From NCBI GenBank assembly GCA_963695805.1, contig CAVOHV010000003.1, positions 1-64,000 of the forward strand: a DNA stretch of 64,000 bases, given 5' to 3'. The stretch's first letter is position 1; every line of letters begins with the position of its first letter. This DNA comes from DASUPK01 sp963695805. Its GTDB lineage: Bacteria > Actinomycetota > Thermoleophilia > Solirubrobacterales > 70-9. This document shows, piece by piece, positions 51,387 through 61,754 of this stretch. The position numbers were made by a program, and so were the translations under genes. Below the pieces are notes generated by a model. It was not told the DNA's origin. It did no database searches and worked only from the letters and a program-made list of their open reading frames with translations.

Positions 51387-52568
51387 TCAGCGGGGGGTCA
51401 CGGTGCGGTAGAAGCGCGGCCGGCCGTCCTGCACGCGGATGATCGCCACTGGCTTCACCGGCGTGCGTCGTCCCGGTGCGTAGGAAATCGTGCCCGTGAC
51501 CATGGGGAGGTGGCGCGTTGCGGCGAGCGCCCGGCGGATCGCGTTTGGCTCGTCCGAGCGCGCGCGGCGAATGGCGTCGGCAAGCAGCCGCGCCGTGTCG
51601 TAGCCGAGAGCGGCGAAGGCGTTTTCGGGCCGCTGGCCGTATCGCTTTCGGTATGCCGCGACGAAGCGCCGTATCCGCGGCGCGGGACTGTCGAGTGCGA
51701 CGTGGGTGGAGTAGAAGACGTCATCGGCGAGGGCGCCCGCCCGCCGGCCGATCAGTGGCGTGTCGAAGCCGTCTCCGGAGAGGATTGGCTCAGTGAGACC
51801 GGCTGCCCGCGCCTGGCGTACGAGCGGGCCGGCCTCGGACGGCAGCCCCGAGAAGAACAGGACGTCGGGCTGAGGGCTCTGGGCGCGGATGGCGGCCATC
51901 GCCGCTCCGAAGTCGCGCTCGCCGGAGGCGTAGGAGAGCTCGCCGGCGATCGTTCCGCCGCGGTCGACGAAGCTTTGGCGGAAGAAGCGCGCCAGCGCAC
52001 GCGTGAAGTCCGATCCGCGATCGACGAGCACAAAGGCGGAGTTGGCGTGGAGGTTGTTACGAGCCAGGTCAGCCACCGCCTGCGCCTGCGCGTCGTCCCC
52101 GTAGGCCGCCATGAAGAACGTGTTGCCGATCCGCTTCGGAAGCGTGGGGAGCGTGGCGCCCGAGCTCACGAATGGGATGTCGGCACGCTGCGCAACGGGA
52201 CCGGCTGAGAGAGCGAGCGTCGAGTCATTGAGTCCGCCGAGTGCGACCACCTCTCGGTCTCTGATCAGCGTTCTGACAGCGCGCGCGACCGCCCCAGGTC
52301 TGCTCCGGCTGTCGGCGGCGATCAGCTCCAGGTCCCGTCCCAGCACGCCACCGTGCGCATTGATCTGAGCCGTGGCCAGCCGCATTCCGTTTAGGCCCGG
52401 CGAGCCGATTGAGGCGAAGCCACCGCTCTCGCTAAAGACAGCCCCGATCCGGATCGGCTCCGCGGCGGCCGAGGCGCTCCCGCTCGCGCCGCCAACCACA
52501 AGTTGGACCAGGATGACGATGACCGCGAAGGCATGTCGTACCGCAAATCGCACGAACTCGGGAACCAA
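51387..52568 (-). CDS. ABC-transporter substrate-binding protein (branched-chain amino acid type)
   Basis: A 393-residue periplasmic-binding-protein-fold (Peripla_BP_6, LivJ-like) protein. After an export signal (about 12-36), it runs PIRIGAVFSESGGFASIGSPGLNGMRLATAQINAHGGVLG, with the ligand-site LGGLNDSTLALSAGPVAQ, PFVSSGATLP and the later AFAALGYDTARLLADAI. It would capture an amino acid, amide or similar ligand. No permease or ATPase gene is present, so it is an orphan that must use another transporter or act as a sensor. The start is uncertain by a few residues. Confidence 0.9.
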   Translation of the reverse strand: MVPEFVRFAVRHAFAVIVILVQLVVGGASGSASAAAEPIRIGAVFSESGGFASIGSPGLNGMRLATAQINAHGGVLGRDLELIAADSRSRPGAVARAVRTLIRDREVVALGGLNDSTLALSAGPVAQRADIPFVSSGATLPTLPKRIGNTFFMAAYGDDAQAQAVADLARNNLHANSAFVLVDRGSDFTRALARFFRQSFVDRGGTIAGELSYASGERDFGAAMAAIRAQSPQPDVLFFSGLPSEAGPLVRQARAAGLTEPILSGDGFDTPLIGRRAGALADDVFYSTHVALDSPAPRIRRFVAAYRKRYGQRPENAFAALGYDTARLLADAIRRARSDEPNAIRRALAATRHLPMVTGTISYAPGRRTPVKPVAIIRVQDGRPRFYRTVTPR

Positions 52569-52649
52569 CTTACCGTCTGGACTCCAGGCCCGGGCTACAG
52601 AGCCATCAGCGCGTCGCGCAGGCCGGCGAGCGGGGTGTCGGCGAAATCC

Positions 52650-52784
52650 TTGGTTAGCGGGGCGCTCATCGAGGGAGGCCCGACGATTGAGGTCAAGGAG
52701 GGCGACCTCTTCTCACTCCCCGAGGGTGCCAGCACGACGTGGCACCTGACGAAGCCGTTCAGGGAGTTCTGGGTGCTGGGATAA
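52650..52784 (+). pseudogene. 3' remnant of a cupin gene
   Basis: In frame to the TAA at 52784 the plus strand encodes GALIEGGPTIEVKEGDLFSL followed by PEGASTTWHLTKPFREFWVL, matching the end of cupin_3-type proteins, which have GDLF and P-G-x-x-x-x-W-x. No N-terminal half is found. It is another sign of decay in the island. Confidence 0.65.
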
Positions 52785-53046
52785 GCCGTCGACTCCGGCG
52801 CCGCTTCCCATCTAAAGCGCCACAGTCCGAAGAGGCCGCCGTCACCACTCCCGCGAGTGCCGCGACCCCGGCGGGTGCTGCCAGGCGAGGGCATGGTAAC
52901 TCCCTGCAAGAGGCTCATTCTGACCGAGAACGGGAAGACCGAGGAGTTGCTCCCCACGGAAGTCGGCAGAAATCGGCGCCCGTTGTCCCGCCTGTTGTCC
53001 CACGGCCAGGGAAGCCCGAACGCGAAACTCACCAATAGCAGGGGTT
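52785..53046. other. Right island end, no gene seen
   Basis: About 260 nt between the cupin remnant and the ctaE stop. TTGTCCC occurs twice (52983-52989 and 52995-53001, 12-bp period), comparable to the paired repeats at the left end. No reading frame looks like a real protein. Confidence 0.4.
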
Positions 53047-53086
53047 TTAGAGCACGTACACGGTGGTGAAGACGATGATCCACATC
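53047..53086 (-). repeat. Right copy of the ctaE 3'-end repeat (attR-like), part of the intact gene
   Basis: The last 12 codons and stop of the intact ctaE. It matches 45556-45595 at 38 of 40 bases; both differences are third-position and synonymous. If the island is an integrated element, this copy restored the gene on integration. Confidence 0.85.
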
Positions 53087-53670
53087 ACGTCGACGAAGTG
53101 CCAGTAGATGCCGGGGATCTCGACGCCGAGATGGTCCTTCGCCTCGGGTCCGTAGTGGCCACGGAAGGCGCGGACGTTCGCGATCCCCAGAAGTATCAGG
53201 CCGACCGTGACGTGGGCGCCGTGCAGGCCCGTGAGGCCGTAGAAGATCGAGCCGAAGGCGTCGTCGCGAGCGCTGAAGCCGATGTGGACGTACTCGTTGA
53301 GCTGGATGAAGAGGAAGGTGGCGCCCAGCAGGAAGGTCGTTATCAGTCCCATCTGGAGGCCGCGGCGGTTGTTCTTCTGGATCGAGACGAGCGCCCAGTG
53401 CATCGTGAAGCTCGAGGAGACCAGGATCGCGGTGTTCATCCCCGCGACCGCGACCGGCAGCTCGAACGGGTCGGGCGGCCAGGGGCCGTTGTTGGCGACG
53501 ACGCGGAGGAAGAAGTACGAGGCGAAGAACGCCCCGAACAGCATCACCTCGGAGACGATGAACAGCAGGATCCCGAGGGTCTGTCGGTCTATCCGCGAGC
53601 TCTGGTTCGCCTCCGGCGGATGAGCGTGGTGCTCCTCCTCGTGGCCGACGGCGACTGAGGCGGACTCCAT
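53047..53670 (-). CDS. ctaE: Cytochrome c oxidase subunit III
   Basis: A 207-residue subunit III of the aa3 oxidase, with seven helices. Typical segments: IDRQTLGILLFIVSEVMLFGAFFASYFFLR, SIFYGLTGLHGAHVTVGLI and the end YWHFVDVMWIIVFTTVYVL. The start is the ATG at 53670, overlapping the Usp-like gene's stop (TGATG), with the frame's earlier part rejected as antisense filler. It is the only subunit III in the window; no counterpart goes with the pseudo-oxidase pair. Confidence 0.95.
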   Translation of the reverse strand: MESASVAVGHEEEHHAHPPEANQSSRIDRQTLGILLFIVSEVMLFGAFFASYFFLRVVANNGPWPPDPFELPVAVAGMNTAILVSSSFTMHWALVSIQKNNRRGLQMGLITTFLLGATFLFIQLNEYVHIGFSARDDAFGSIFYGLTGLHGAHVTVGLILLGIANVRAFRGHYGPEAKDHLGVEIPGIYWHFVDVMWIIVFTTVYVL

Positions 53671-54670
53671 CAGGCGGCCTCCCCCGCGCCGACGGGCTCG
53701 GGCTCGCCTGTCGTGGCGCTGAATGGCTCGGTGCTCGACTCGATGTGCTCGAGCGGCTTGTCCGTGAGGTGCTGAACCTTCTCGATCAGGCGATCCTCGA
53801 GCCACTTCGATTGCTCGCCCCTCAGGGTCGAGATCAGGATGTCGTCGATGCGGTAGTGCTCGATCGCGTTCTCGATCGCGTGGTACGGATCGGGGCTCAT
53901 CGGCTGGCCGGTGGCGTCGATCTCGTTGCGGTACATCTCCGCGAGCGTCGCGGCCAGACGGGAGGCGATCTCGTCGTGGCTGATCGCGCCGGAGCGCGGG
54001 GAGATGAACGTGTAGCGGTGCGGCCTCTCCCTGGCGCGCTCCTCGAGACGGTTCACCAGGTCCTTGCTGTTCACCGTCTGGGTGGCCACCACCAGGGTGT
54101 GGGTCACGTCCCAGCGCACCGCGTCGTCATCGACGCGGACGGGGATGTGCTCCACCCTGCCGTAGCGGGCCTTGGCCCACTCGACGAGGTCCTTGCGCAT
54201 CAGGCCGAAGCGGGTGTCGTAGAGGCAGGAGAGCAGGATGTAATCGGGCTGCGTGGCGCGCACCGCGTCGTCGAGCGCGAGGGAGGGCTCCGGGTCCATC
54301 ACCGCGCCCTCCGAGGGGATCCCGAACTCACGGAGCACCGACTGCGTCACCTCGACCCGGCTCTGCGCGGCGTCACGGCGCTCCTCGACGTCGACCAGCT
54401 GGCCCACGATCGGCAGGTTCTGGGGAGCGACCACGCCGAAGTAGTCGGCGCCGGCGTCGGCGAGCTCGCGCGAGGCGGTGAGCAGCCTGCGGCCGCCGGC
54501 GACCTCGTTCAGGAAGATCAGGACCCTCTTGACGCCCTCACGCGAGGGGGGCGGGTCCGGGTCGCCGAAGGTCGCGATCTCGCGCTTCGCCACGACCTCG
54601 GAGGCGTGCTCTGAGGGCGTGCCGACGTCGGTGATCTCCTCCTCGCCCGGAGTGGTCGTCGTTTCCTCGG

Positions 54671-54674
<4 letters not shown>
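53670..54674 (-). CDS. Universal-stress-like protein with two domains, in the oxidase operon
   Basis: A 334-residue cytoplasmic protein. After an acidic 45-residue N-terminus, two Usp-like alpha/beta halves are visible: RVLIFLNEVAGGRRLLTASRELADAGADYFGVV to YILLSCLYDTRFGLMRKDLVEWA, and VTHTLVVATQTVNSKDL to DDILISTLRGEQSKWLEDRLIEKVQHLTDKPL. The ATP-binding GxxG signature is not clear. It starts with GTG overlapping the ctaD stop (GTGA) and overlaps ctaE at its end, so it is co-translated with the oxidase. Its role is unknown. Confidence 0.75.
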
Positions 54675-56596
<1,922 letters not shown>

Positions 56597-56633
56597 CCTT
56601 CCATCGCCGCGATTATCGTGATCCTCCCGGCGC

Positions 56634-57395
56634 TCACTGCTTCAGCCTCGTCGGTGTCGTCTCCCCCGGCTTCGGCTCGCTTTCCGGGATTGGTTGCTGT
56701 GTCTGCGACCACTGGTCGAAGGCTGCCTGTGAGTCCTCCACCTTGACCGGCGCCCTCATCGTCGCGTGGCCGAAGCCGCAGAGCTCGGTGCAGACCAGGG
56801 TGAAGTTGCCGGTCTTGTCAGGCGTGATGTAGGCGCGAGTGGTGATGCCGGGGACGGCGTCCTTCTTGATCCGCCACTCCGGCACCCAGAACGAGTGGAC
56901 CACGTCGAGGCTGTGCATTCGGAACTCGACCTGCCGGTCGATGGGCACGTGCAGCTCGCGCGAGGTGACGCCCTGGCTGGGGTAGTTGAAGTGCCACTCG
57001 TACTGCTGGCCATAGACGTCCACCACCATCCGGTCGGGGTCGTGGGCCTCGATGTCCGAAAGCGTGACCCAGGAGTAGATCGCTCCGAAGAGCACGATCG
57101 CTGTCGGGATCACCGTCCAGGCGATCTCGAGCCTGGTGTTGCCGTGGATCGGCGCGCCGTCCCCCTCGTCGCCCGGACGCGCCCGCCAGCGCCAGATGGC
57201 GTAGAAGAGCATCACGAGGACGATCGAGAAGACGAACGACGAGAGCACGATCATCACGTCGAGCAGATGGTCGATCTTGGGCGCGGCCGTCGAAGCCTGC
57301 TCGCCGTCCCAGTTCGGGATCAGCATGATCACCGAGGTGACCACCGTGAGCACGATCACCGCGGCGATCAGCTTGGGAATCGGCACGCCCCGCAT
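56634..57395 (-). CDS. ctaC: Cytochrome c oxidase subunit II
   Basis: A 253-residue subunit with two membrane helices and a cupredoxin domain carrying a complete CuA site: DVVHSFWVP supplies His and CTELCGFGHATM supplies Cys, Glu, Cys, His and Met. The aromatic electron-entry region is YGQQYEWHFNYP. It precedes ctaD by 37 nt on the same strand and starts the oxidase operon. It takes electrons from a c-type cytochrome, for which the diheme protein at 44251 is a candidate. Confidence 0.96.
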   Translation of the reverse strand: MRGVPIPKLIAAVIVLTVVTSVIMLIPNWDGEQASTAAPKIDHLLDVMIVLSSFVFSIVLVMLFYAIWRWRARPGDEGDGAPIHGNTRLEIAWTVIPTAIVLFGAIYSWVTLSDIEAHDPDRMVVDVYGQQYEWHFNYPSQGVTSRELHVPIDRQVEFRMHSLDVVHSFWVPEWRIKKDAVPGITTRAYITPDKTGNFTLVCTELCGFGHATMRAPVKVEDSQAAFDQWSQTQQPIPESEPKPGETTPTRLKQ

Positions 57396-57447
57396 CGGGC
57401 GGCATTCTATTCAGGGAACCTGAAGTCGCCACGCCCGGGTTTGTCAC

Positions 57448-58956
57448 CTACGTGACGACCGGCGTCAGCTCGTCGAGCTCCCCGCGCGAGGCGGCGATCA
57501 CGCTCCGGGCGACCCCATCCCAGCTCCAGAGCTCATCGACCCGCTTCGCCAGTGAGAGGCCCGCCTCATGGCGCTGCGCGGGGTCGAGGGCGAGCCAGCC
57601 GGAGACCCGGGACGCCAGCTCGGTGACGGCCTCGGGGCCGACGGGAAAGCTGAGCAGCGGGGCCAGGTCCGGGTCGAGCGCCTCGGCGAGAAGCTCCGAG
57701 ACCTCGCGCATCCCGGAGTGATCCGCGGAGACGGGCGGCACCCCGCAGGCCGCCGACTCGGCCGGCACCATGCCGAAGGACTCGGGCCAGGTGCTGGTCA
57801 TGGCGAAGGTGTCGGCGACGGGCATCACGTCGGCCACCTCGTCGTGCGCGAGCCGTCCTCCGATCAGCATCGTCCCCGCGGCCTGGCGGGCGGCCTCTGC
57901 GTAGCCGTCAGGCGGATCGGTGAGGAACCCGGTGAGGATGGGCAGGGGCGCGTCGTCGTCGCCCTCGTAGCCGCGGCCGCGCGCAGCGACCCGGAGGGCG
58001 GCCTCTAGGTCGCCACGGCCGAGCGCCGCGACCAGCTCGCGCAGACCCCGCTCGAAGGCGCCGAAGCCGGCGAACAACAGTCGGGGTGCCTGTGCACCCG
58101 CGGCCACCCGCTCAAGATGGACCAGCGGCCAGGCGGCGGCGAGCAGATCGACCCCCTTGCTGACCAGGAACTTGCCGACGTAGAGCACGCGCTCGTCTCC
58201 CTCCGACCACTCGCCGAGGGCAGCCGCGATCCCTGGGCCGTCCCGCCCGAAGGAGTCCTGGCCCTCGCCCGCCGCCGGGGTCTCCGAGTCGAGTCGCCTC
58301 GCGAGCAGCTCCAGGTTGCGCCGCGCCTCGGCGGGCTCGCGCGGGTGGAAGCGGTGCACGTCCACACCGGGCGGCCCGAGCCTGGTTCGCCCGGGCAGCG
58401 TCGGGTCAGGGACGGTCTCGTAGAGGATCTGGGCGGTGTGGGAGGAGCCCGCGAGGATTCCCGCCGCCTCGTCGGTGCCCTCGAGCGCATAGGGAACGAA
58501 GCGCTCGGGATGCGGTCTCACCGCATAGGAGAGGTCGGAGCCGTGGACCTTGATCGCGAAGCGCAGTCCGGCCCGCGCGAGGATGACGGGTCCCATGATC
58601 AGGTGGTTCGCCAGCGCCGCGTCCGGCTCGCCGTATTCCTCGACCACCTGGCGCACGGCGGAGACGTTCGCGTCCAGGTAGCGGTCGAGCTCCTCGTCGG
58701 TGAGCTCGGGGAAGGTCTTTACCTGGAAGCCCTCGTAGCGGTCGGCGACGAATACCGGCAGGAGGCCGCCGATGTCCGGGATGTGCACCGTGATGTTCTC
58801 GTTGGTACGAACCCAGTCGAGCTCGTCGGCGCGCCGGTCCTGGCAGAGCAGGTGGACCTCATGGCCCTGGCGGGCGAGCGCCTGGGCGAGGCTGGCGTTG
58901 TAGACGTTTGACCCGGTGCCGTGCAGCAGGTAGCCGTGGAAGATGAGTACTCGCAT
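57448..58956 (-). CDS. GT4-type glycosyltransferase
   Basis: A 502-residue glycosyltransferase (GT-B fold). The N-terminal domain opens MRVLIFHGYLLHGTGSNVYNASLAQALARQGHEVHLL; the C-terminal domain has VLYVGKFLVSKGVDLLAAAW, the donor-side MPVADTFAMTSTWPESFGMVPAESAACGVPPVSADHSG with the E-x7-E motif. It probably moves a sugar from a nucleotide donor to an envelope or small-molecule acceptor. The start is set at the ATG 58956; an upstream TTG would add three residues. It is divergent from the zinc-ribbon gene. Confidence 0.9.
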   Translation of the reverse strand: MRVLIFHGYLLHGTGSNVYNASLAQALARQGHEVHLLCQDRRADELDWVRTNENITVHIPDIGGLLPVFVADRYEGFQVKTFPELTDEELDRYLDANVSAVRQVVEEYGEPDAALANHLIMGPVILARAGLRFAIKVHGSDLSYAVRPHPERFVPYALEGTDEAAGILAGSSHTAQILYETVPDPTLPGRTRLGPPGVDVHRFHPREPAEARRNLELLARRLDSETPAAGEGQDSFGRDGPGIAAALGEWSEGDERVLYVGKFLVSKGVDLLAAAWPLVHLERVAAGAQAPRLLFAGFGAFERGLRELVAALGRGDLEAALRVAARGRGYEGDDDAPLPILTGFLTDPPDGYAEAARQAAGTMLIGGRLAHDEVADVMPVADTFAMTSTWPESFGMVPAESAACGVPPVSADHSGMREVSELLAEALDPDLAPLLSFPVGPEAVTELASRVSGWLALDPAQRHEAGLSLAKRVDELWSWDGVARSVIAASRGELDELTPVVT

Positions 58957-58981
58957 CCGGCGCAACGGTATTGTGCGCGCC

Positions 58982-59260
58982 GTGCAGAACCCGGAACAGG
59001 ACTACCGACTTCGAGCGCCGGCCTCCGGCAGGGAGGCGATCGCCAAGGTCAAGCCCGACGGCGTCTATGTCGACCGGGAGAGCGGCGAGGAGATGCAGGT
59101 CGTCGCCGCGACTCTGCCCCTCGCACCCTCCGAGTCCGCCCTGGTCAGGGCCCCGGAGAACCTGCGCACCTGCAGACGCTGCAATCAGCTGATCGGGCTC
59201 GACGTCAGCGACTGCCCGTATTGCGGGCTTCGCCAGCCGGCGCTCGACGGCTCCTCGTGA
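58982..59260 (+). CDS. Small zinc-ribbon protein
   Basis: A 92-residue protein. Residues 1-60 hold a short beta-rich part (IAKVKPDGVYVDRESGEEMQVV); residues about 65-85 hold CRRC and CPYC, spaced 13 apart, a zinc-ribbon able to bind one zinc. Function is unknown; such proteins often act in RNA or protein contacts. The start is GTG. Its stop overlaps the next gene's GTG (GTGA). Confidence 0.7.
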   Translation: MQNPEQDYRLRAPASGREAIAKVKPDGVYVDRESGEEMQVVAATLPLAPSESALVRAPENLRTCRRCNQLIGLDVSDCPYCGLRQPALDGSS

Positions 59261-59583
59261 CCCGGGCCCTCGCGGCCACAACACTCCTCATCGGCCTCGC
59301 GATCGCCGGCTGCGGAAGCGACGACTCGGGAGAGACGACGGCCCCCATCCCCACCGTCTCGATCCCTGCGATCACCTCTCCGATCCCGGCGACCACAACG
59401 ACACCGGGGACCACCAGCACATCCACAGCTACGACCGGCAAGAGCAATGGCGGTACAGGCCCGCCCAACCGCACCGACCCGAGCCTGCCGGACTCCGCGA
59501 CCAACGACGTCGCGCCACCGGCCGGGAGCCCCCAGGAGGCCTTCGAGAAGCAGTGCGAGCAGAACCCGAAGGCCTGCGGCTAG
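59257..59583 (+). CDS. Small Thr/Pro-rich lipoprotein
   Basis: A 108-residue lipoprotein: signal peptide TRALAATTLLIGLAIAGC with the lipid-accepting Cys at about residue 19, a Thr/Pro/Ser-rich low-complexity stretch (TTPGTTSTSTATTGK) and a C-terminal segment with two cysteines (FEKQCEQNPKACG). It is probably surface-exposed. It overlaps the zinc-ribbon gene by GTGA, so the two are co-expressed. Confidence 0.75.
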   Translation: MTRALAATTLLIGLAIAGCGSDDSGETTAPIPTVSIPAITSPIPATTTTPGTTSTSTATTGKSNGGTGPPNRTDPSLPDSATNDVAPPAGSPQEAFEKQCEQNPKACG

Positions 59584-59614
59584 GTTGGGGGCGCCATTTG
59601 TACGGCTCGCGGCA

Positions 59615-60565
59615 TCAGCCCGCGAAAAAGTCGATGAGAAGCTTATTGACGCGCTCCGCCTCGTCGTGATGGACCCAATGTGAGGCGTCGGGCAGGCGCT
59701 CCACGCGGTCGAGGTTGGGCACGTCGTCGTGGTCGGGCTCTGCGAGGTCCGAGCCGAGGTAGGAATCGCGCTCTCCCCAGATGACCAGTGTCGGCGCCGA
59801 TATCGGCCGCAACTTTGCTGCGGCCTCCTTCTGCGACGACCTTACCGAGTCGCGGTAGTAGTTGATCATCCCGGCTGCTGCCCCTGGCTGCGACCACGCC
59901 TCGACGTAGTGTTCGATTTCCTCCGGCGTGTAAGGCGGGTTCGCGTCACTCAGGAAGTGTCGGAAGAAGTGCCAGTTTCTGGCGTGCACCACGTCCTCGG
60001 GCAGTCCCGGTAGCGCAAAGAAGAAGAAATACCAGGACTTCCTGAGCTGGTTCGGGTTGTGGAGTCCCTCTGAGAGCCGCCGCGGATGGGCCGCATTGAG
60101 GATGGCGAGTCGGTCGACCACCTCGGGGTGGTTCATCGCCATGGTCCAGGCGATGCTTCCGCCCCAGTCGTGACCGACCACCAGCGCGGACTCGGCACCG
60201 AGTTCTCCGATGAGGCCGCGGATGTCGGCCGCGAGCAGGTCGACGGCGTAGGCCTCGAAGCCCTCTGGCTTCGATGACAGGTTGTAGCCACGCGTGTCGG
60301 GCGCGACGACTCGAAAGCCCGCCGCCGCGAGAGGCGCGATCTGCAGCCGCCAGCCGTACCAGAACTCCGGGAAGCCGTGCAGCAGAACGATCAGCGGCCC
60401 CTCACCAGCCTCTACGTAATGCAACCGCACGTCGCCGACCTCGGCGTAGCCCTCCCGAAGCTCGATCTGCCCGTCGGCCGCGAGGCCGTTGAACGGGTCG
60501 GCGGACCCTGCTGGGCGCTCCGACGCGTCGGAGACGGAGCCGGAACCTTCGTCAGGAGCTGTCAT
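59615..60565 (-). CDS. Epoxide-hydrolase-like alpha/beta hydrolase
   Basis: A 316-residue cytoplasmic enzyme. The oxyanion motif is HGFPEFWYGW, the nucleophile Asp sits in VGHDWGGSIAW (the D at the elbow is the epoxide-hydrolase/haloalkane-dehalogenase hallmark), and the acid and base are probably in IWGERDSYLG and DASHWVHHDE. It likely opens epoxides to diols or removes halogens. About 40 Ser/Asp-rich residues precede the core. Its neighbours do not point to a pathway. Confidence 0.9.
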   Translation of the reverse strand: MTAPDEGSGSVSDASERPAGSADPFNGLAADGQIELREGYAEVGDVRLHYVEAGEGPLIVLLHGFPEFWYGWRLQIAPLAAAGFRVVAPDTRGYNLSSKPEGFEAYAVDLLAADIRGLIGELGAESALVVGHDWGGSIAWTMAMNHPEVVDRLAILNAAHPRRLSEGLHNPNQLRKSWYFFFFALPGLPEDVVHARNWHFFRHFLSDANPPYTPEEIEHYVEAWSQPGAAAGMINYYRDSVRSSQKEAAAKLRPISAPTLVIWGERDSYLGSDLAEPDHDDVPNLDRVERLPDASHWVHHDEAERVNKLLIDFFAG

Positions 60566-60674
60566 GGGGATCCCCCTTTCACGGAGTGGATAACGAGGCT
60601 ACGAGCCTGATGCTTCGAGGTGGAGGTCGCACCAGTCAAACACACTGGTCCGAACCCCTGGTACCCGAGGAGAC

Positions 60675-61478
60675 TTACTTCTTCTTCTTGGGCGGCGCGG
60701 CCGGCTTCTGGTTCGGGTCGGCGACGACCGTCGCCGAGTAGAGCAGGCGGGCGGTGTTGTAGGTGCAGCCAAAGGCGCGCTGCGAGCCGGGGGCGTCCTG
60801 CGGGGTGCCGGCGAGAATGTCCGCGGTTTCGTTGCACTTGCCGCGCTTGCGGCTCGCGACCCACTTCGTGTTGGCGCTCTGGTTGATCGCGAAGGCGGGC
60901 GCCCAGGTCGGCACGGTCAGCGCGACGACGTTGTTGGGCTTCACTCGCAGTGGCGCGTCAAGGGTGAAGGTGGTCGTCTGGCCCAGGTATGAGGAGAGGT
61001 CCTCGACCGGCGACTGCGACTTGAGCTTGTAGATCGGGTGCCCCTGCTTGATCTGCTTCATGATCGGCTTCAGGACCGAGATCCGGGCCTTCGGGGTGCC
61101 GCCGAAGGTCTTGACGAAGAAGTCGAAGTCACTCTGGTTGTCGTTGTTCGGATTCGGCTTCGTGCTCGGGGCGCCGGTCTTGATCGACCAGGCGACGATC
61201 CGCCCCCGGGAGGAGACGACGAACGGATTGCTCGCCCCGGTGATCGAGCTCTGGAAGCCGGTCGTCTTCCCGATCGCCTGGCAACTCGTCGGGCACGAAG
61301 GCGTCGCCGGAGCGGCCGCGCCCAGCACCGCGACGCGAGCGGCGCCAATCGCCTCGCCCGTAGCGAGGACTGCGGCGAGCGCGCCGACGAACACGGCGAT
61401 GGCGACAGCGATGGCGAGCCTATGCAGGCGCGCGAAGGCGTGAGCGTGGTGGCCCATGGACTTCATTGAACACGTCAT
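60675..61478 (-). CDS. Exported protein of unknown function
   Basis: A 267-residue protein with an N-terminal membrane/signal helix (about 20-42), then a beta-rich domain with two early cysteines (SCPTSCQAIGKTTGFQ) and two later ones (KRGKCNETADI; FGCTYNTARLLY), and a Lys-rich end (PAAPPKKKK). No family is recognised. The start could be at residue 1, 5 or 8; no ribosome site decides. Confidence 0.65.
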   Translation of the reverse strand: MTCSMKSMGHHAHAFARLHRLAIAVAIAVFVGALAAVLATGEAIGAARVAVLGAAAPATPSCPTSCQAIGKTTGFQSSITGASNPFVVSSRGRIVAWSIKTGAPSTKPNPNNDNQSDFDFFVKTFGGTPKARISVLKPIMKQIKQGHPIYKLKSQSPVEDLSSYLGQTTTFTLDAPLRVKPNNVVALTVPTWAPAFAINQSANTKWVASRKRGKCNETADILAGTPQDAPGSQRAFGCTYNTARLLYSATVVADPNQKPAAPPKKKK

Positions 61479-61553
61479 TTCCGGGAGGGTTGCGGGGGTC
61501 CTTGCAAAGCGGGACCTCGTCGAATTCCCCTGCGTCGGTAGGGTTGCGAGCCC

Positions 61554-61754
61554 ATGGAAGCCGGATCCGCCTTCCAGCGCTACCTCGACTCGGGCCTGGA
61601 GAGCTTCGGGATCGAGGCCGACGAGACTGAGCGGGCCGTGATGGCGGGCGTCTGGTCGATCTGGGAGCCGGGAATGAATCTGCTTCGCGACTCCGATCTG
61701 GACGGGGTGGAGTACGAGCTGAACGCGGACCTCTCCTCGCCTCCCGCCGGATGA
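61554..61754 (+). CDS. AtzG/GatC-like small subunit
   Basis: A 66-residue helical protein resembling the AtzG-like (DUF4089) family, small partners of AtzE-type amidases: GIEADETERAVMAGVWSIWE and NLLRDSDLDGVE. Its stop overlaps the amidase start (ATGA). The family partner of AtzG is 1-carboxybiuret hydrolase AtzE, but here the amidase may act on another amide. The context is strong evidence for a two-subunit enzyme. Confidence 0.75.
   Translation: MEAGSAFQRYLDSGLESFGIEADETERAVMAGVWSIWEPGMNLLRDSDLDGVEYELNADLSSPPAG

Larger units (their letters stand above)
45556..53086. mobile_element. Putative integrated element at the 3' end of ctaE (about 7.5 kb)
   Basis: The region is bounded by two 40-bp direct repeats, each encoding the last 12 codons and stop of ctaE (MWIIVFTTVYVL). 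They differ at two bases, both synonymous. Between them the content is accessory: SnoaL-like gene array, SRPBCC protein, a lone solute-binding protein and several gene remnants. Outside, respiratory genes resume on both sides. Base composition inside is visibly less GC-extreme around 45.9-51.3 kb (not computed). No integrase or transposase is visible, so it is a remnant, a satellite moved in trans, or a non-integrase duplication. Confidence 0.6.

Noticed and set aside
45556..53086. Hidden integrase or transposase in the island
   Set aside because: No tyrosine or serine recombinase motif or DDE domain is visible on either strand; the element call rests only on flanking repeats and content.
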